Source: Spironucleus salmonicida (taxonomy: Eukaryota; Fornicata; Diplomonadida; Hexamitidae). From it: 64,000 nt of DNA. Position 1 is the first letter of the stretch. Each line of letters opens with the position of its first letter. The position numbers and the translations under genes were made by a program. This document shows positions 9,032 to 21,304 of the stretch, piece after piece. The DNA lies in NCBI GenBank assembly GCA_000497125.2, contig CM035324.1, positions 78,001 through 142,000 of the forward strand. The letters run 5' to 3'. Below the pieces are notes generated by a model. The model made no database searches. It worked only from the letters and a program-made list of their open reading frames with translations, and had not been told where the DNA came from.

Positions 9032-10198
9032 ATGCCGATTACATAATCTAGCTCATCATTAAAAAATGATATCACTGTAGCTAACCATCCTGGATTAAAA
9101 CGTAGTTTATCGAAGATGGGTAGTAATTCATCATTCGGAAATTTTGGAGTAAAACCCTCATTGTCTTTTCAAAAGGAGAAACTATTATAAGTTAAAGATG
9201 AAGAACCAAACTTAATCCCTTTACAAGAGAAGAGTGCATTTTTTATTCCAGATGTAGAAGTATCAAATAGCATTTAATCTACACTTAGCTAAGAAGTTGA
9301 CAATGAAGGATATTTCAACGGTAATAATGTGGTTAGAAGTAGCAAAAACAGTCTATGTGAAAATAATAGTAATATTGCAAGTCCTATTTTTGAGCGTACC
9401 ATAGAACCTCTTGAAATGACTATGGAATCTTAAAATTTTGAAATTCCAGTTATTAAGCTCTCAGTTGATCCCCCACCATCCTTGCCAAGATTTTAACCCA
9501 GACCCTAAGAGTAGCAAATAGTCTAAAGACCAATTAATGATTTTAATTAAGATGTGTAATAATTAGACTAGATTGATAATAGTCAATTTTTATTTAATAA
9601 TGCAAATGAATAGTAAATTGACTTTAATTTAATTGATCAAAAGTTGAATCATGCTTATGAAGATATAAATCCATAAGTTGAGGACGAATAAGAACAATCA
9701 ATCGCCTAAATTACCAATCTTGAATTTACAAATTCATTAGCAGACTTCTAAGATGTGGTTGTCACGGCATTTGCAAAGCTAAAAGGTAAGGTTAATGTTC
9801 ATGATAGAAATTCTTAGATGCTTTTCACCTAATCAAGCTCAGTTTTAGAGGAAATTTTCATTTTATAAAATAATATTTCCGAATTTATTCAAACCCAACG
9901 TCAAAAGAAGCTCAACAGACGGTTAACTTATCTTTAGTTTGAGCATCAGTTTTTGAACGAAAAAATTGCTATAATAGAGTAAGTACTTATCGGAAGTGGG
10001 ATCCTTAAGTCAAATATGATTAATCTTTTATACTAAGAAAATGTAATGTGGTAAATTGATGATTATGAAGATTAGAGTTTAAGTATTGCTCAGGAAGATA
10101 CAGAACATACTTAAAAAGGGGAATTTTTTGTTGATAGTGATATTGAACTTGATGAAGTAGATGACTTAATTAAAAAGATGGCACAAAGGGCTAAATGA
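9032..10198 (+). CDS. Gln/Asn-rich acidic protein, paralogue of the 18875-21304 product
   Basis: Frame from ATG 9032 to TGA 10196-10198 (388 aa), with over 30 TAA/TAG codons read as Gln. No known domain. The N-terminus shares GLKRSLSK at residues 21-28 with the minus-strand protein at 18875-21304, where the same eight residues occupy the same positions. AF(F/Y)IPD follows at nearly the same place (69-74 here, 68-73 there). The middle is Gln/Asn/Asp-rich and probably disordered. A basic, possibly coiled segment (QRQKKLNRRLTYLQFEHQF) lies near residues 285-320, and the C-terminus is acidic before KKMAQRAK. A stop-proximal AGTGA follows at 10201-10205. The start could also be the in-frame ATG 84 bases downstream, but the shared N-terminal motif supports 9032. 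Confidence 0.7.
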
Positions 10199-10534
10199 TA
10201 GAGTGATTGAAGGGATTTCTTCTTGATTTATCAAGCTAGTCTAATATCTAATAAACAATTCTAATAATCAAAAGTAAAAGATATATTCATAAAGTTCAAT
10301 TACTGTTACTAAGCTTTTATAAATATTAATAATTCATATGTGAAAGTTTTTTTAATCAATAGTATGATAATAAAGCTTAGTGGAATATAAATAAAGAATG
10401 TATCTAAGTATGTTTAAAATAAATTGCATATTGACTTGTATATTTTTAAATTTAGATCATTTTGATAAAAATTTCAATAAACTTAATATAATTGGAATTA
10501 ATACCAAAATTAGTTATATGAAATATTATTTTAA
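10199..10534. other. AT-rich spacer
   Basis: AT-rich; an AGTGA lies right after the upstream stop. No gene seen. Confidence 0.55.
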
Positions 10535-11272
10535 ATGAGAAACGCAGTTTTACTAGTTAATTTGTTAAAACTTGAATAAAATATCCTAAAGATACTCAAT
10601 TTTGTATAATAAAACCCTTTTATACTACTAACATTTAGCAAAAAAGAAACTTTAGATAATTAGAACATTTCTGATGGCCTACATTTAGTTTAACATCATA
10701 GCAAAGCAATTTTCTTTATATTAGAGGTTCAATATGTTAAAAGTAAATAATAATACTTTGATTATAATTTTATAGTTGTATTTTTAAGCGAGGAGTAATT
10801 AAAATTTGATTATCAGGAAAATATTATCAAATTAATAATCGCTTTGGAAGTAAAATAGTAGTAATAAGTTTCATAAAATTTAAATCATAAAATCGGCAAA
10901 TACTTATTATAAAACGACCATGCTTACATGTAAATTATATATTCGGACTTGAAATAGGATTGTATAATAGTGACTTAGTAAAATTTCAAATTATTTTTAA
11001 ATAGTGTTTTAAAAATTGATTAAAGTAAAGGTTTAATTATATATAGGATCTTTTAAATGAAATTTTATTTTATATAAACCTACTATATATTATAATAGTA
11101 TAAAAAAATAAATTGTAGTTAAACGGTAACCTTAGCGTATTTTACAGCTGATATAAAAAATGTATTCTACTTTAGAACAGTAATTTTTAGTTAAGCCGAT
11201 AAATTAAGCAATAATTATCACCCCCTTATCGATCAATATACACTTATTAAACCAAATTGCAATGCTCTTTGA
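10535..11272 (+). CDS. Unrecognised 245-aa protein
   Basis: ATG 10535 to TGA 11270-11272, with many TAA/TAG=Gln codons. The translation is protein-like throughout: amphipathic segments (KAIFFILEVQYVKSK, FIVVFLSEEQLKFDYQENI) and a C-terminus with mixed polar and aromatic residues (VFYFRTVIFSQADKLSNNY). The alternating hydrophobic strands and helices near residues 60-120 could suit a longin or roadblock-like trafficking fold, but I see no diagnostic motif and do not assign one. No transmembrane run or signal peptide. An upstream out-of-frame ATG at 10518 ends after six codons, so 10535 is the first usable start. Confidence 0.55.
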
Positions 11273-11432
11273 ATAATTTAGATATTCTTTAATAAGCCCA
11301 GTCTTTCCGTTACCACACCCATATCTTTTAATTAATATAATAACACAAATATTTGCCGATAGTAAATCACAAATTTGTGTTCACAAGATATTATTTATAT
11401 ATAAATGATTATGTTCATTTCACTCCCTCTTA

Positions 11433-12179
11433 ATGGGTTGTGGTGCAGAGCAAAAAGTAATTCTTCCTAAAGAAGACATAGTTATACCTTAAGTAAGAAC
11501 TTTAAAATAGACGAACCAATTTGACCCAAATTCTTCCCACCATGAACACTCAATTTCGTCTTCATCCACGTCTGAGGAGTCTCCAAACTTTTTACTCTTA
11601 CAGGCAATTGACGATGACGATTTGGCATTTATTTAAAAAAATTATGAGAATTTTGATACTGATATAATAACACCATTAATATACACAATCGAGCAGAATA
11701 AGCCACAATATGCAAAGTACTTTTTAAACAATCTGAATGCTAAGTTTGATCGGTAAACAGCACTTGTAGCAGCTATTCAAAATGGTCATTTAGAGCTTAT
11801 AAAAGACTTAAAAGTTGAGGCTAAACGTAAAATTCAAGGTGGAAACACTGCACTCATGATCGCTGCTAAAATGGGATTATCTGAGTGCCTCCATGATTTA
11901 CTGCCCGGTATTAAGTATTAAAATGATCAGTTGCAGACTGCTTTAATGTTAGCAGCAGGCAGTGGAAAATCTAATTGTATTTCAATTCTTAAAGACGAAA
12001 TCAGTATGAAAGATTGTCAGGGAAGAACAGCGTTAATGTACGCTGTCGAAAACCAGAACGTAGAGATTATCAAAATGCTCCTTAAGGAAAAAAAGATTCG
12101 GGATTGCTAAGGAAGGACACCTCTTGAAATCGCGCGGGAGGTTTGCTGTCCAGATGAGTTGATAAAGTTGCTTGTGTGA
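11433..12179 (+). CDS. Ankyrin-repeat protein, possibly N-myristoylated (248 aa)
   Basis: Frame from ATG 11433 to TGA 12177-12179, reading TAA/TAG as Gln. A Ser/His-rich leader (about residues 1-55) precedes five to six ankyrin repeats. The clearest are QTALVAAIQNGHLELIK, NTALMIAAKMGLSECLHDL, QTALMLAAGSGKSNCISIL, RTALMYAVENQNVEIIKMLL and RTPLEIAREVC near the C-terminus. The N-terminus MGCGAEQK has Gly2 and Cys3, the pattern for N-myristoylation plus palmitoylation, so membrane association is possible (inference). Ankyrin proteins are very numerous in diplomonads and mostly serve as binding scaffolds. TGA is followed by AGTAAT, near the AGTRAA consensus. Confidence 0.85.
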
Positions 12180-12497
12180 AGTAATTGTTTCAATTCTAAG
12201 TATTAGAACAAGATAATTAGAAAATAGTTGAATTGGTTTAAATCTAATGTATTGTCTTGTTTGAGTTATTTAGTGGAAGTAAAATAGTTAAATTAGTAAT
12301 ATATTTTCTTAAGATTTTAGCAGAAATTACTATTTCTGCATTTTAAGCATAATTCATCCTAATTCTAGAACAGTTGATACCAGCTGCTAGATAAATGAAA
12401 ACTAAATATTTTAAGGTAAGTGTCAAATTATGCTTAATTTAAATTATATACATAAATACTATTCAGTGTTCAATCTGAGCTTAAAAGTGATAATGTT
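12180..12497. other. AT-rich spacer
   Basis: AT-rich; no gene, RNA or repeat recognised. Confidence 0.5.
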
Positions 12498-12857
12498 ATG
12501 GATAGCTTGTACTTTAAAAGTTTTTAATCAGATATTATATTTATTTTACCTAAGTTGTTAAATATTAAGGTAGATATTGATTCATTATTTCAATTTGTAC
12601 TGGGAAAACTGTATAATTTAGTATGCAAATATAAAATTATATCATTAATACTCATTATAAAGTTTTCTAAGCTACATATTAATCATTATAAGTTCGTAGC
12701 AAACTTTTACAGTGAATTATATCAATTTGACTAGATTATATTGCAATAAACTAAAATTTAAAATGTTCCACTCACAAATTTTACTTATGCATAATTATAA
12801 CAAAAATTTAAATCATCTAACTCACATGCAACTCATAATTTCCACCAAATCAATTGA
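12498..12857 (+). CDS. Unrecognised small protein candidate (119 aa)
   Basis: ATG 12498 to TGA 12855-12857. The middle is helical and hydrophobic (ISLILIIKFSKLHINHYKF) and the C-terminal tail is Gln/Asn/His-rich. The helix pattern is faintly reminiscent of small PHO80-type cyclins, but no diagnostic residues are clear. AT-rich DNA yields long TGA-free frames by chance, so this is a candidate only. Confidence 0.35.
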
Positions 12858-13052
12858 TTTTTCCTAAATATAAATTACAACCTCCATTTTAATTTTTACC
12901 TGTTCATAAGCTTACTACAAAAGATCTCTCTTCTAGCATATTTAATAATTATAATACATTATCCTCGCTATCTAACTTATATTCTCACTCCATAATTCAT
13001 ATTATTATACTATATATTTGAAGATATTTTTCCTTCCGCAATTTATCCCAAA

Positions 13053-16000
13053 ATGCCACCGAAACCTGACGAGAAAGCCATAGCCGATGCGGCAAAACTC
13101 TTCAAAAAGCAGCTCGATGAGGCCAAGCAAAAACAGCTCGAATTCAACACTAAGGAGTTCGCACGCCTCAATAAGGTCAAAACACTCATTTTGAACCACT
13201 GGACGGAAATAGCAAATTACGTAGCGACTACCTCTTTAAACGACAAATAGTCACTCCAAACCGAATCCCAGGACTTCTCAAACTTCTTACGCAAAATTTC
13301 GGCGGAGCGGAAATCCGAAATTGAACTAATTTCGACCGAGCTCAACTGGCAGCAGTTCAAACAGCAAACATAAACCGCCGAAAACGACCTCATTCCCGCT
13401 CTAGATACGCTGCTTTCCGCTCTAAAATCCGATTCTACGGTCTTTTCGCTCCAAAAAAATCTTAGCCAAAATCCGACGCTCCGTAACATTATCGAACAAA
13501 AGGAATCAATTTACGAGATTTTTCTGGCAGCTGTGACCGAAATTTGCGACCAGCTCGCGAAACTTGAAAAGTTTATCGATTTGGAATGCAAAAACGAGTA
13601 ATTTCTATAGAAAATCGTTCGCAGTTTCCCGAAAAAGCAGCTCGTGAACGACAAGGTCGGCGACTTGCTAATTTTAAGCGATTTGGGTCAACAATAAACT
13701 GAACTTTTCGATCTTTTTACCGTCAGAAACGAGTTCGTTGCTAACGACGAAAATCAAATTATCGTCGATATGACACTCAAAAATGAGCTTTTTAAGGCGA
13801 ATCCGGTACCAAAAATACAAGAATTTGATGAAAAAATGAATTTGATAAGTGGAGTAAAAAAAGAAGCGGAAAAAGACTCAAAAGAACCTGTAAAATAAGA
13901 GACTGCGCCGCCCAAGAAAAAGGGCAAGAAGGGCAAAAAAGTCGAAAAAGAGCCCGTGAAAGAGGAAGTTGACGACGAAATTCTACAGCTCCACTCTGTT
14001 ATATCGACACGAATTGAGCACTTTAAGGAGTTTTAGTAGCCATCTGAGGCCCAAGATTTGCTCAATAAGCTGCTCGTGCAGACGCTAAATCTCGAAATTC
14101 CGGCACTTCCAGAAACGGAAGAACTGATCGCTGAACAGCAAATTCATCGCAAAAACGAACTGCAACTCCTCAAACAGCAACTTTTGACGATAAAACCAAC
14201 TTTCACGCTCCCAACGTCCCCAGTTGACCAGTCATAATTTCAGAAAATCGCGCATTACCAGTCGGTCCGCGTGCTCTACAGGGCATATTTATTCGATTTT
14301 CTGGATCTTTCGACGAAGCAAATCATCGAAAATCCCGAAAATTACGGCGAATTGAACGAAATTCTGAAACTTTCGTACCCTAAAAAGTTCGAAAATGAGA
14401 ATTAGGAGGAGTCTGAGCACTCGATTTCGAGCTAAAATTCATCCTCAAATGAAGAGGAAAATTCGACCGAAAACGCTCAAAAAAACTCACTAAATTTCGA
14501 AAATTTGCAAAAATTGAACCAGAAACCGGACATCGAAGTAGAGGAAAAGGTCGAGCAATTTGACTTTTAGGAAGACAAAATTCGAGTTCAAGTAACGAAT
14601 AATTAGGACGAATTTGACATGAAATTCGCTGCTTTTCGGCCTCGAAAAACGAATTATAACAAGCAAAATATCACTTCTTTGAACGAGCAAATCGCGATTT
14701 TCAACAACGAAAAAAAGTTCAATTCAGTGCGAATTTAGCTCGAGGATTAGTACGTAAAACTGGTGCTAAATAAAGCTTTTTAAACGAACAATTCGAGTCA
14801 AATTTCGCGTTTACTCGCAAAAATATTATCCAGCGAAAAAGTTTATTTTGGCGAAATTTACACTCCAAAGCTGTTCAAAATTCCGTATTTGACGCTCTAA
14901 GAACGCGTTTTGTTGAGCCAAAGTGGAACGGAAATTGAAGCGAAAGCGTCAGATAAAATCAGATTAGAAAAGATATAATAGAAGATATAAATGCTAAATT
15001 AATTGAATAATTTGAATATTCACGCACTCCCTTTCACTTAAGGAGTGGTTGTAACTGCTAATCAAGGGAAGGGCAAAATGATGAAAATCAATTTCTCGAG
15101 TGCGCTCAAAATCGCAATTCCAGGAATTCTCAGTATGAGCAATCTGTGCATTAGAATGAACGTTTTTGACGTGAAATTGACGAGTTAAAATGACGGGTTT
15201 GAGTGCTTAATTTCGGAAATTGAAGGAGTGGAAAATCAAAATTTAATTAACTTTTTTGAAAAACGTGAGGTGTAAAACGTGGGCGAAAAGACGCTCATTC
15301 AGCTCATTAAGGAAATGGGGACGCGCTATTTGAAAGATTAGAGCGAAATCAACGAAAATACGCAAATTTAAGAAGAAGCGTCGAAAATCGACAAACTTCA
15401 GGGTGTAAAATCCGTAAATATCATATAATTGTTCGAAATGCGCACTTCGCTGAAGTAGAAAATCGCAGACTTGAAAATTCAGCTCAAAACGACAATTTAG
15501 GAACTTTTCACTTCTAACATCTACAGTTTAAAAGATAATAATTATATTGTATAATATATAATATTAATAAAAGGAATTAGATTTTTAGAAACCGAAATTG
15601 AAAATTTGAATATGAAAATTGTCAAATCGCACTATTCAGTGATATTAAAGAGTTAAAGCAATGAATTGCTGACAGTGAAAGGGAAAAAGTAGAAAATTTA
15701 GCTCCAAGATGCTCAAATTAAGCAGAACTCAGAAATCCTGAAATAATATTTTTAGATGCTTAAAACTGACGTTTTGGATCTCGATTTCTTCAATAATTCT
15801 CTTGAAAATTTGACTCTTCAGTCCGCAAACTTGAAATCAAAAGGGAAGAACAAATTCGAAATTCCAAAAATTGAAACTTTCTACGAGAAAGTGGAAGGAA
15901 CAAACAGTAATTATTATATAACTCCTGATATTGTTTAAATTTCGAAATCTTTCCAAATTGACGTCATTAGAGTGCCTCAAATTCAACAGGAAATCAACAA

Positions 16001-18674
16001 TTGGATGCCAAAACTTTTACTGAACGATGACATCAATACTACTATTTAAGGGCACCAAGCCTACGAATTTGACGACCAGTCTCTAGATATCTAACTGGGT
16101 CTGGAAACTCCCCAAAAATACGTAATTTCGAGGCCGGTCAAAGACTAAATTAAGCTTTTGCGTGAGATTTTGAGAAGCAAAAAGTCACAAAATAATCCCC
16201 AAAAAGTCGATATTTGCTCGGAAATTAATAGTGAGAAATACGTCCCAGCTACTACTTTTTACGTCAAAAAAGAGGCCCCGGTTAGCTAGCAGTATAATGT
16301 TATTAATATGATTAAATAGCTTCCTGTGATCACTCCAAAATCGTCACATATTACTGATTATTATATAAGGAATAACAATAATAATATTCAAAAACTCTTC
16401 AATTTCTTTGAAGAAACTGGCGAAACCGTCAAATAAGGTAAGCAGAAGGATTTCTACTTGAACCCGAAGCCATTTATTGATTATTTCATCTATCCGTCTT
16501 CTTCTAGCTAGCAGTTTAACTCGTATCCAGGTTTTCCGCTGCTTAAAATCTCAGAAATTGCTAAAGAACGTGCCAAATACTCCATTTTTGACTCAGTTCT
16601 CACCTGGAACTCGATTATCAACATAAATCAGGACTAGAACAGCGTCATTAACCCAGTATTAAACCAGGAAACCGAGGATAAGTCCAATCAGTACATAATA
16701 ATTGATATTTAGCTGTCGAATGAGCTCTAGTGCGGGATCCGTCAGATTCTTGACGTGCAGGAGACCACACAGTATTTGCAGCAAGCGTATCTCTTTTAAG
16801 ACTTCTCATCGCTCCTCGGAGCCTATTTTGTCGGCTTCTACAACTCTCAAACTCAAACTTTCGACCCTGACGGCGTTATTAGCGTGAACTACAAACCAGA
16901 GAACGGGTTTTTGACCCTAAAAGTCTTCAAAACAGGAATTTTCGGAATCTGCCAAATCCGTCAGAACCTGAGCGTAATCAGAGGCTGGGCGGCCTTCCCA
17001 GAGGATAACAGAGGTGACGGCTACTCCATGCGGGAAGCGAACTTGGAAATCCAAAAATATAATGTTAATATTAATGTATAATAATAATAACTAGGAAATT
17101 CTACAGCTTTCAATTCAAGTATGAACTATACTAGTATATAATAATAACAATTTAACACAAAGTAAACTCGTTTCAGCTATTTTTCGCCCGATCAAATCCT
17201 GCAACGCTCAGGCAAGCTTGCAGACATCCCTACGATGTTCGATGCGCAGGATTTGCATGTGAATTTCTTCGTAAATCGCGCGCTGTAGCTGTAAAGTCAA
17301 AATCAAATTCAGACGCACAGCGTGATCCTGCGACTGGCGCTCGCCTCGAACGTGATTTTGACTCTCCGAATTCTGCCTGAAGGCTTTGAAATTTTCGATA
17401 TTTCGACCCTCAAAAAGTGCGAAATTTAGAACGAAAACTGTGCTGAATACGTCGATTTTGACGAATTTAAAGTGGAAAGTCAAAATTACAATCAAATTAA
17501 AGTGAACGTTCCTGTGAGCATCGCTAACAGCGTTTTCAACAGCGTTCAGGAGCTCGCTTACGTGCTCGCGAAGATTGGAATATTCTTATCGCCGTTGACG
17601 GATTTCGAGATTTAGCAGCTCAAAATTACGCCCAAAACGAGTGAAATCGAGGTCGAATTCGCACGGCAAATCGCTGTTTTACTCACAATGAGCAATAACG
17701 GAAAATCGACTTTGAATTCGATTTTCCACTCCACGTGGAACCGAAATTTGCCCTCAACGATCAAATCGTTCCCGGAAACGAACATGTTCCAAACGCTCTA
17801 GGACGAGTTCGATATGAGCAATTTCATGATCCGTGGAATGCTGCCTCCCGAAGATATTCCGAATTACGTGAATTCGGAGCTCAAGAGGCTCAAAAAAGAG
17901 AAAAAAGACATGAAAAATTGGATGAAGGAGCAGCGCAGTGTCGACGAAAAGGCCGCACGAAAAGCCGTAACGACAAAAGTTGATTAGAAGGTCGAAAAAG
18001 GCGCCCCTTCAGCGCTCGGTCCAGGTGTTTACGGTATGAAAACAGAGGCAGTAGAAAAGCGATAGAAAGCAATTGACGATATTATTAGCTATATGGAAGA
18101 GTATCTGTCGGCTGTAGATCTGATTCGCGAGGTAAAGTACGAGAATTCGGCATGTTTTGTTTTGAACAGCACCTAAGTGAAGATAACGAGCGAAAAGGCC
18201 AGCGTGAACGCGCTGGTCATGCACTAGTAATTGCTAGAGAATTTGGAATTCCCAAAGAAAGCTGGAACGCGCCCAGATTTGCCGCTTACAGTGTCGGAGT
18301 AGAAGAAGAAGGCCAAGCTCGAGAAATTGAAAAAGAAAGAGGCCGAAAATATCGTCGAAAACGAGGTCGAGGAAGTTTAGGAGCCGCGCTGCACGCAGGT
18401 GAAGCCGTTCCAGGTTAACAGTGGAGAGGAGTTCACAATTTGTATTAATAAGTCGCGTTTTGACGCCTTCACGGTTAGGGCGAGCGCGGTGCCAGTGGAC
18501 GGACCAAAGGTCGAAGGGGAGGAGTTCTGCAATATGAGCATCGACGGCACCGAGGCACACGCGAGTGTTTTCGGCCTCTTCGGTATGAGCGGCGCGGACT
18601 GCCAGTGCGACCCGCTGCTCGTCGGGAAGGTCTACGAGCTGATCTGCTTCCTGAGGCTGGGTAGTCTCGGATGA
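13053..18674 (+). CDS. Large (1873 aa) protein, possibly axonemal, DNAI7/CASC1-like segment
   Basis: One frame runs from ATG 13053 (after TTCCGCAATTTATCCCAAA) to TGA 18672-18674, with no TGA inside over 5.6 kb and dozens of TAA/TAG=Gln codons. The protein starts MPPKPDEKAIADAAKLFKKQ and has extensive predicted helix and coiled coil. A Lys-rich hinge (PPKKKGKKGKKVEKE) sits near residue 290 and a second Lys/Glu-rich coil near 1770-1800. The segment around residues 1260-1320 (FDPDGVISVNYKPENGF, then LKVFKTGIFGICQ) resembles the C-terminal region of the axonemal dynein accessory protein DNAI7/CASC1. That is a by-eye resemblance only, and the protein is far longer than that family. Poly-Gln/Asn inserts encoded by TAATAA tracts lie near 15536-15570 and 17060-17160. 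An AGTGA lies 8 bases past the stop. Confidence 0.75.
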
Positions 18675-18874
18675 TGCTGAGTGAGGGGTTCAGATGGATG
18701 TTTTGGGGAACTTTGGCAATTGGTTTAGTCTTAAACACAATTTCAGGATAGTGACAGACAAAACGACACTTTACAAATATACATTATTATTTGTTAAAAT
18801 ATATTATAATATTCCAGCTTGTAAAAACTATTTTCTCAACATATAAAATAGCTTCAGAAATGACCAAACCCTGT

Positions 18875-21304
18875 TCACATATGCCCGTACTTGAAGGCCA
18901 GCTTGTCTGCCTCGTCCATGCCCTCATCGCTCTCAGGGTGGAAGTAAATTTTCCTCGGAGCCTCCTCGTAAACGGGAATGATTTCGGGTTTCCGCTCCTC
19001 CCTCGCGCTGTAAATGTCACCGCTTTTGCTCAGCAGGCAGCGCTTCATCTGGATAGTCAACAAATCGCCGTTCAGCAGCACGGATTCCAAGGCCTGTACC
19101 TACTGATTCAGCGCCTAATTCTCGTTTTCGAGCATTTTGAGCCGCTTTTTCTGGATGGTTCCGCTCTTGAACTGGCAGTACTCCTGCGCTACGTTGCGCA
19201 GCTCGCAAAGCCTCTTGAGCACCAGCTGGCCTCTGAAATGCTCCGCAGTAGTACCCTCCTCCAGCACCTTCACGTCATCCATGAAGTGCTAGCAGGCCTC
19301 GGTCGCGGTCTGCTGGAACTCGTTTATTGCGTTCATCGTACCCTGCTTTTTGGCGTTTTTGCGCTTTTTGAGCTTCTGAATCTGCACCTGCGCTTGCTGC
19401 TCGTGGGTGATTTTCATCTACGTGATCTGCTCCTAAATCAGCGACTCAGCGGCTTCCTTCTGCCGCTGCATTTCTTCCTCGTGCATCTGCTACTCCAGCT
19501 CATCCTAAATCCGTTTCTCCTCCCGCTCCTTTTCAATCATATCTTGGATGTGTTTGCTGTCCAAAAGGTCGTCCGGGGAAACGTACGCAGGCGCATCTTT
19601 GTCGTTATTGTCGAATCCTAGGAACGTGTGCTTGACCGCGACCTCCTCGATGGTCTCTTCGACCTTTTTCTCAACGGATTGTTTGAACTGCAGCGCGGTA
19701 CCCTTATTCTTCACGGCCGAGTTCTGGCGCTTGAAGTGACCGTCCTTCACGAAGGAGCTTTTAGCGGTTCCGAGCACCGAGAGCTGCTCGATCGGCTTCA
19801 GCTCAGCGAGGTCACAGATAAGCGGTTTGAAAGCGTTGCGTGGCTATTCCTGGGGCTCCACTGGGCCCTTGGCCTCCTGGGACCCCTCCGTGATGTTGCT
19901 CAGCGAGTGATTTGTGTCCTAAAATGACAATTTTTCGTTGGAATCATTCTGCTGCTCCTGCTCGCCCATCGCGAAGATCTATGAATTGTCCTGGGCGTCG
20001 CTTTCGGTCTAGAACGACAACTTTTCGGTCCCGCCGGCGCTCGAAACCAGTTCAGGCTCCTGCTCTAACTGTGGACTGCTGAAACTGCTCTTTTTAGCAT
20101 TCTAAACGAAAAATTCCGTTATATCATCTTCATTTGTCGTAAAAGGCTCTGGAATTTTACATTGTGAGCCAGAGAGCGATTCTAGCATCGACATTGTCGC
20201 GCTGTCTAGGATTTGGAGGTTCTCGGCAGGAATTGACGTCTCAAGCCCTGGGAGCGTTGCCAGCTCCATCAAAGTTTACGATGGAGGAGGTAGGTCTGGC
20301 TTGGAAAATGCTATTTTGGGGTTAATCGGAGCGCGCTCGTAGTCTTCAGAGTCAGATTGAATCGTCGAAAACGGCTCTGGGACTTTCAGTTCGTCTTTTA
20401 TCAAATCACTGAATGAAAATGCAGGAATCTGCTATTGAAGAAGATTTTCTTCGGAGTCTAGTGCGTGTTGCGGCACCTGCTCCGAGTCTGGGATATAAAA
20501 GGCTTTGAGTTGTAGCTTGACTTTAACCTCCTCCTCTTCGATGTGGAAGCTGCTGGTGGAAGCTGCTTTAAACTTAAGGGAGTTTGACGACCCGTTGTTG
20601 GAGCTGGAGCGGGATAGCTGCTTTCTTGGGGCTTTTTTGCTCTTCGACTGCAGTTGCTTACTGGATCTATTTTCGTAGTTTACATAATCCACCAAAATAT
20701 ACTAGAAAGGATTCTGGATCTCGGGGTCAAATTCTTACGAGTCTTTTAACTGGAGTGGAACCACTGCAGTTTGTTCGAGAGCTTCGGCTTGTTTTTATTC
20801 TGCAACCTGCAAATCGGCGGTCTCTTAGGGGAAATAATCTGTGATATGGAGTTGCTGGTGCTCGTCAGTATCTGGAAGTTGCTAAATATCCTAGCTGATA
20901 TTTGACAATAAGTCTTTGGTTATAATTTCGTGCTCAGTTTTCTCATGCTCATTTTAAAAAGATATATTATCCACCTCTTATTGAACTTCTTCCTATAACA
21001 AATCCATAAAATTAAATGTCGGAGCTTTCTCAGCTTCTTCTTGCTAACTCTCAGACTGTCTTCTCTATTCATCAGTTATATCGCTATCTGGAATATAAAA
21101 GGCTTTTGCTGGTTTACGAACATGAACTTCTTCCTCATCGTCTACAATTACTTTTTCAGCTGCTGGTCTAAACTTAAAGTTTGTAGAATTGTTACTAAAT
21201 GATCCTTGTGCATTTTAAATTTTTGACAGTGACCTCTTAAGGCCCTTTCCACCTTCTCCTTTCATGCCCAACTTGGAAGTACTTCTTTTTGGCAATTAAT
21301 CCAT
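18875..21304 (-). CDS. Acidic/Gln-rich protein with coiled-coil C-terminus (809 aa)
   Basis: Minus-strand frame from ATG 21304 (after TTTACTTTCCATATA) to TGA at 18875-18877. It reads TAA/TAG as Gln and has no internal TGA. The N-terminus carries GLKRSLSK (21-28) and KAFYIPDS (67-74). A similar block recurs at about residues 223-274 (SSNNGSSNSLKFK, EEEEVKV, KAFYIPDS), showing an internal duplication. PEPFST/PEPFTT repeats follow in a probably disordered middle. A long charged coiled coil (about residues 580-740) begins near IEKEREEKRIQDELEQQ and is followed by a conserved-looking C-terminus ending KLAFKYGHM. The N-terminal block is shared with the 9032-10198 protein. No catalytic motif; a cytoskeletal or scaffold role would be a guess. 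Confidence 0.8.

Noticed and set aside
17079-17176. Possible introns starting GTATAATAAT/GTATATAATA and ending CTACAG/TTTCAG in the 13053 gene
   Set aside because: The frame is the same and open on both sides; removing either or both candidates (31 and 43 bases) would break it.
18791-19621. 276-codon plus-strand frame, Leu/Val-rich
   Set aside because: It is the antisense shadow of the minus-strand 18875-21304 gene, whose sense frame has proper start, TGA stop and coiled-coil composition.
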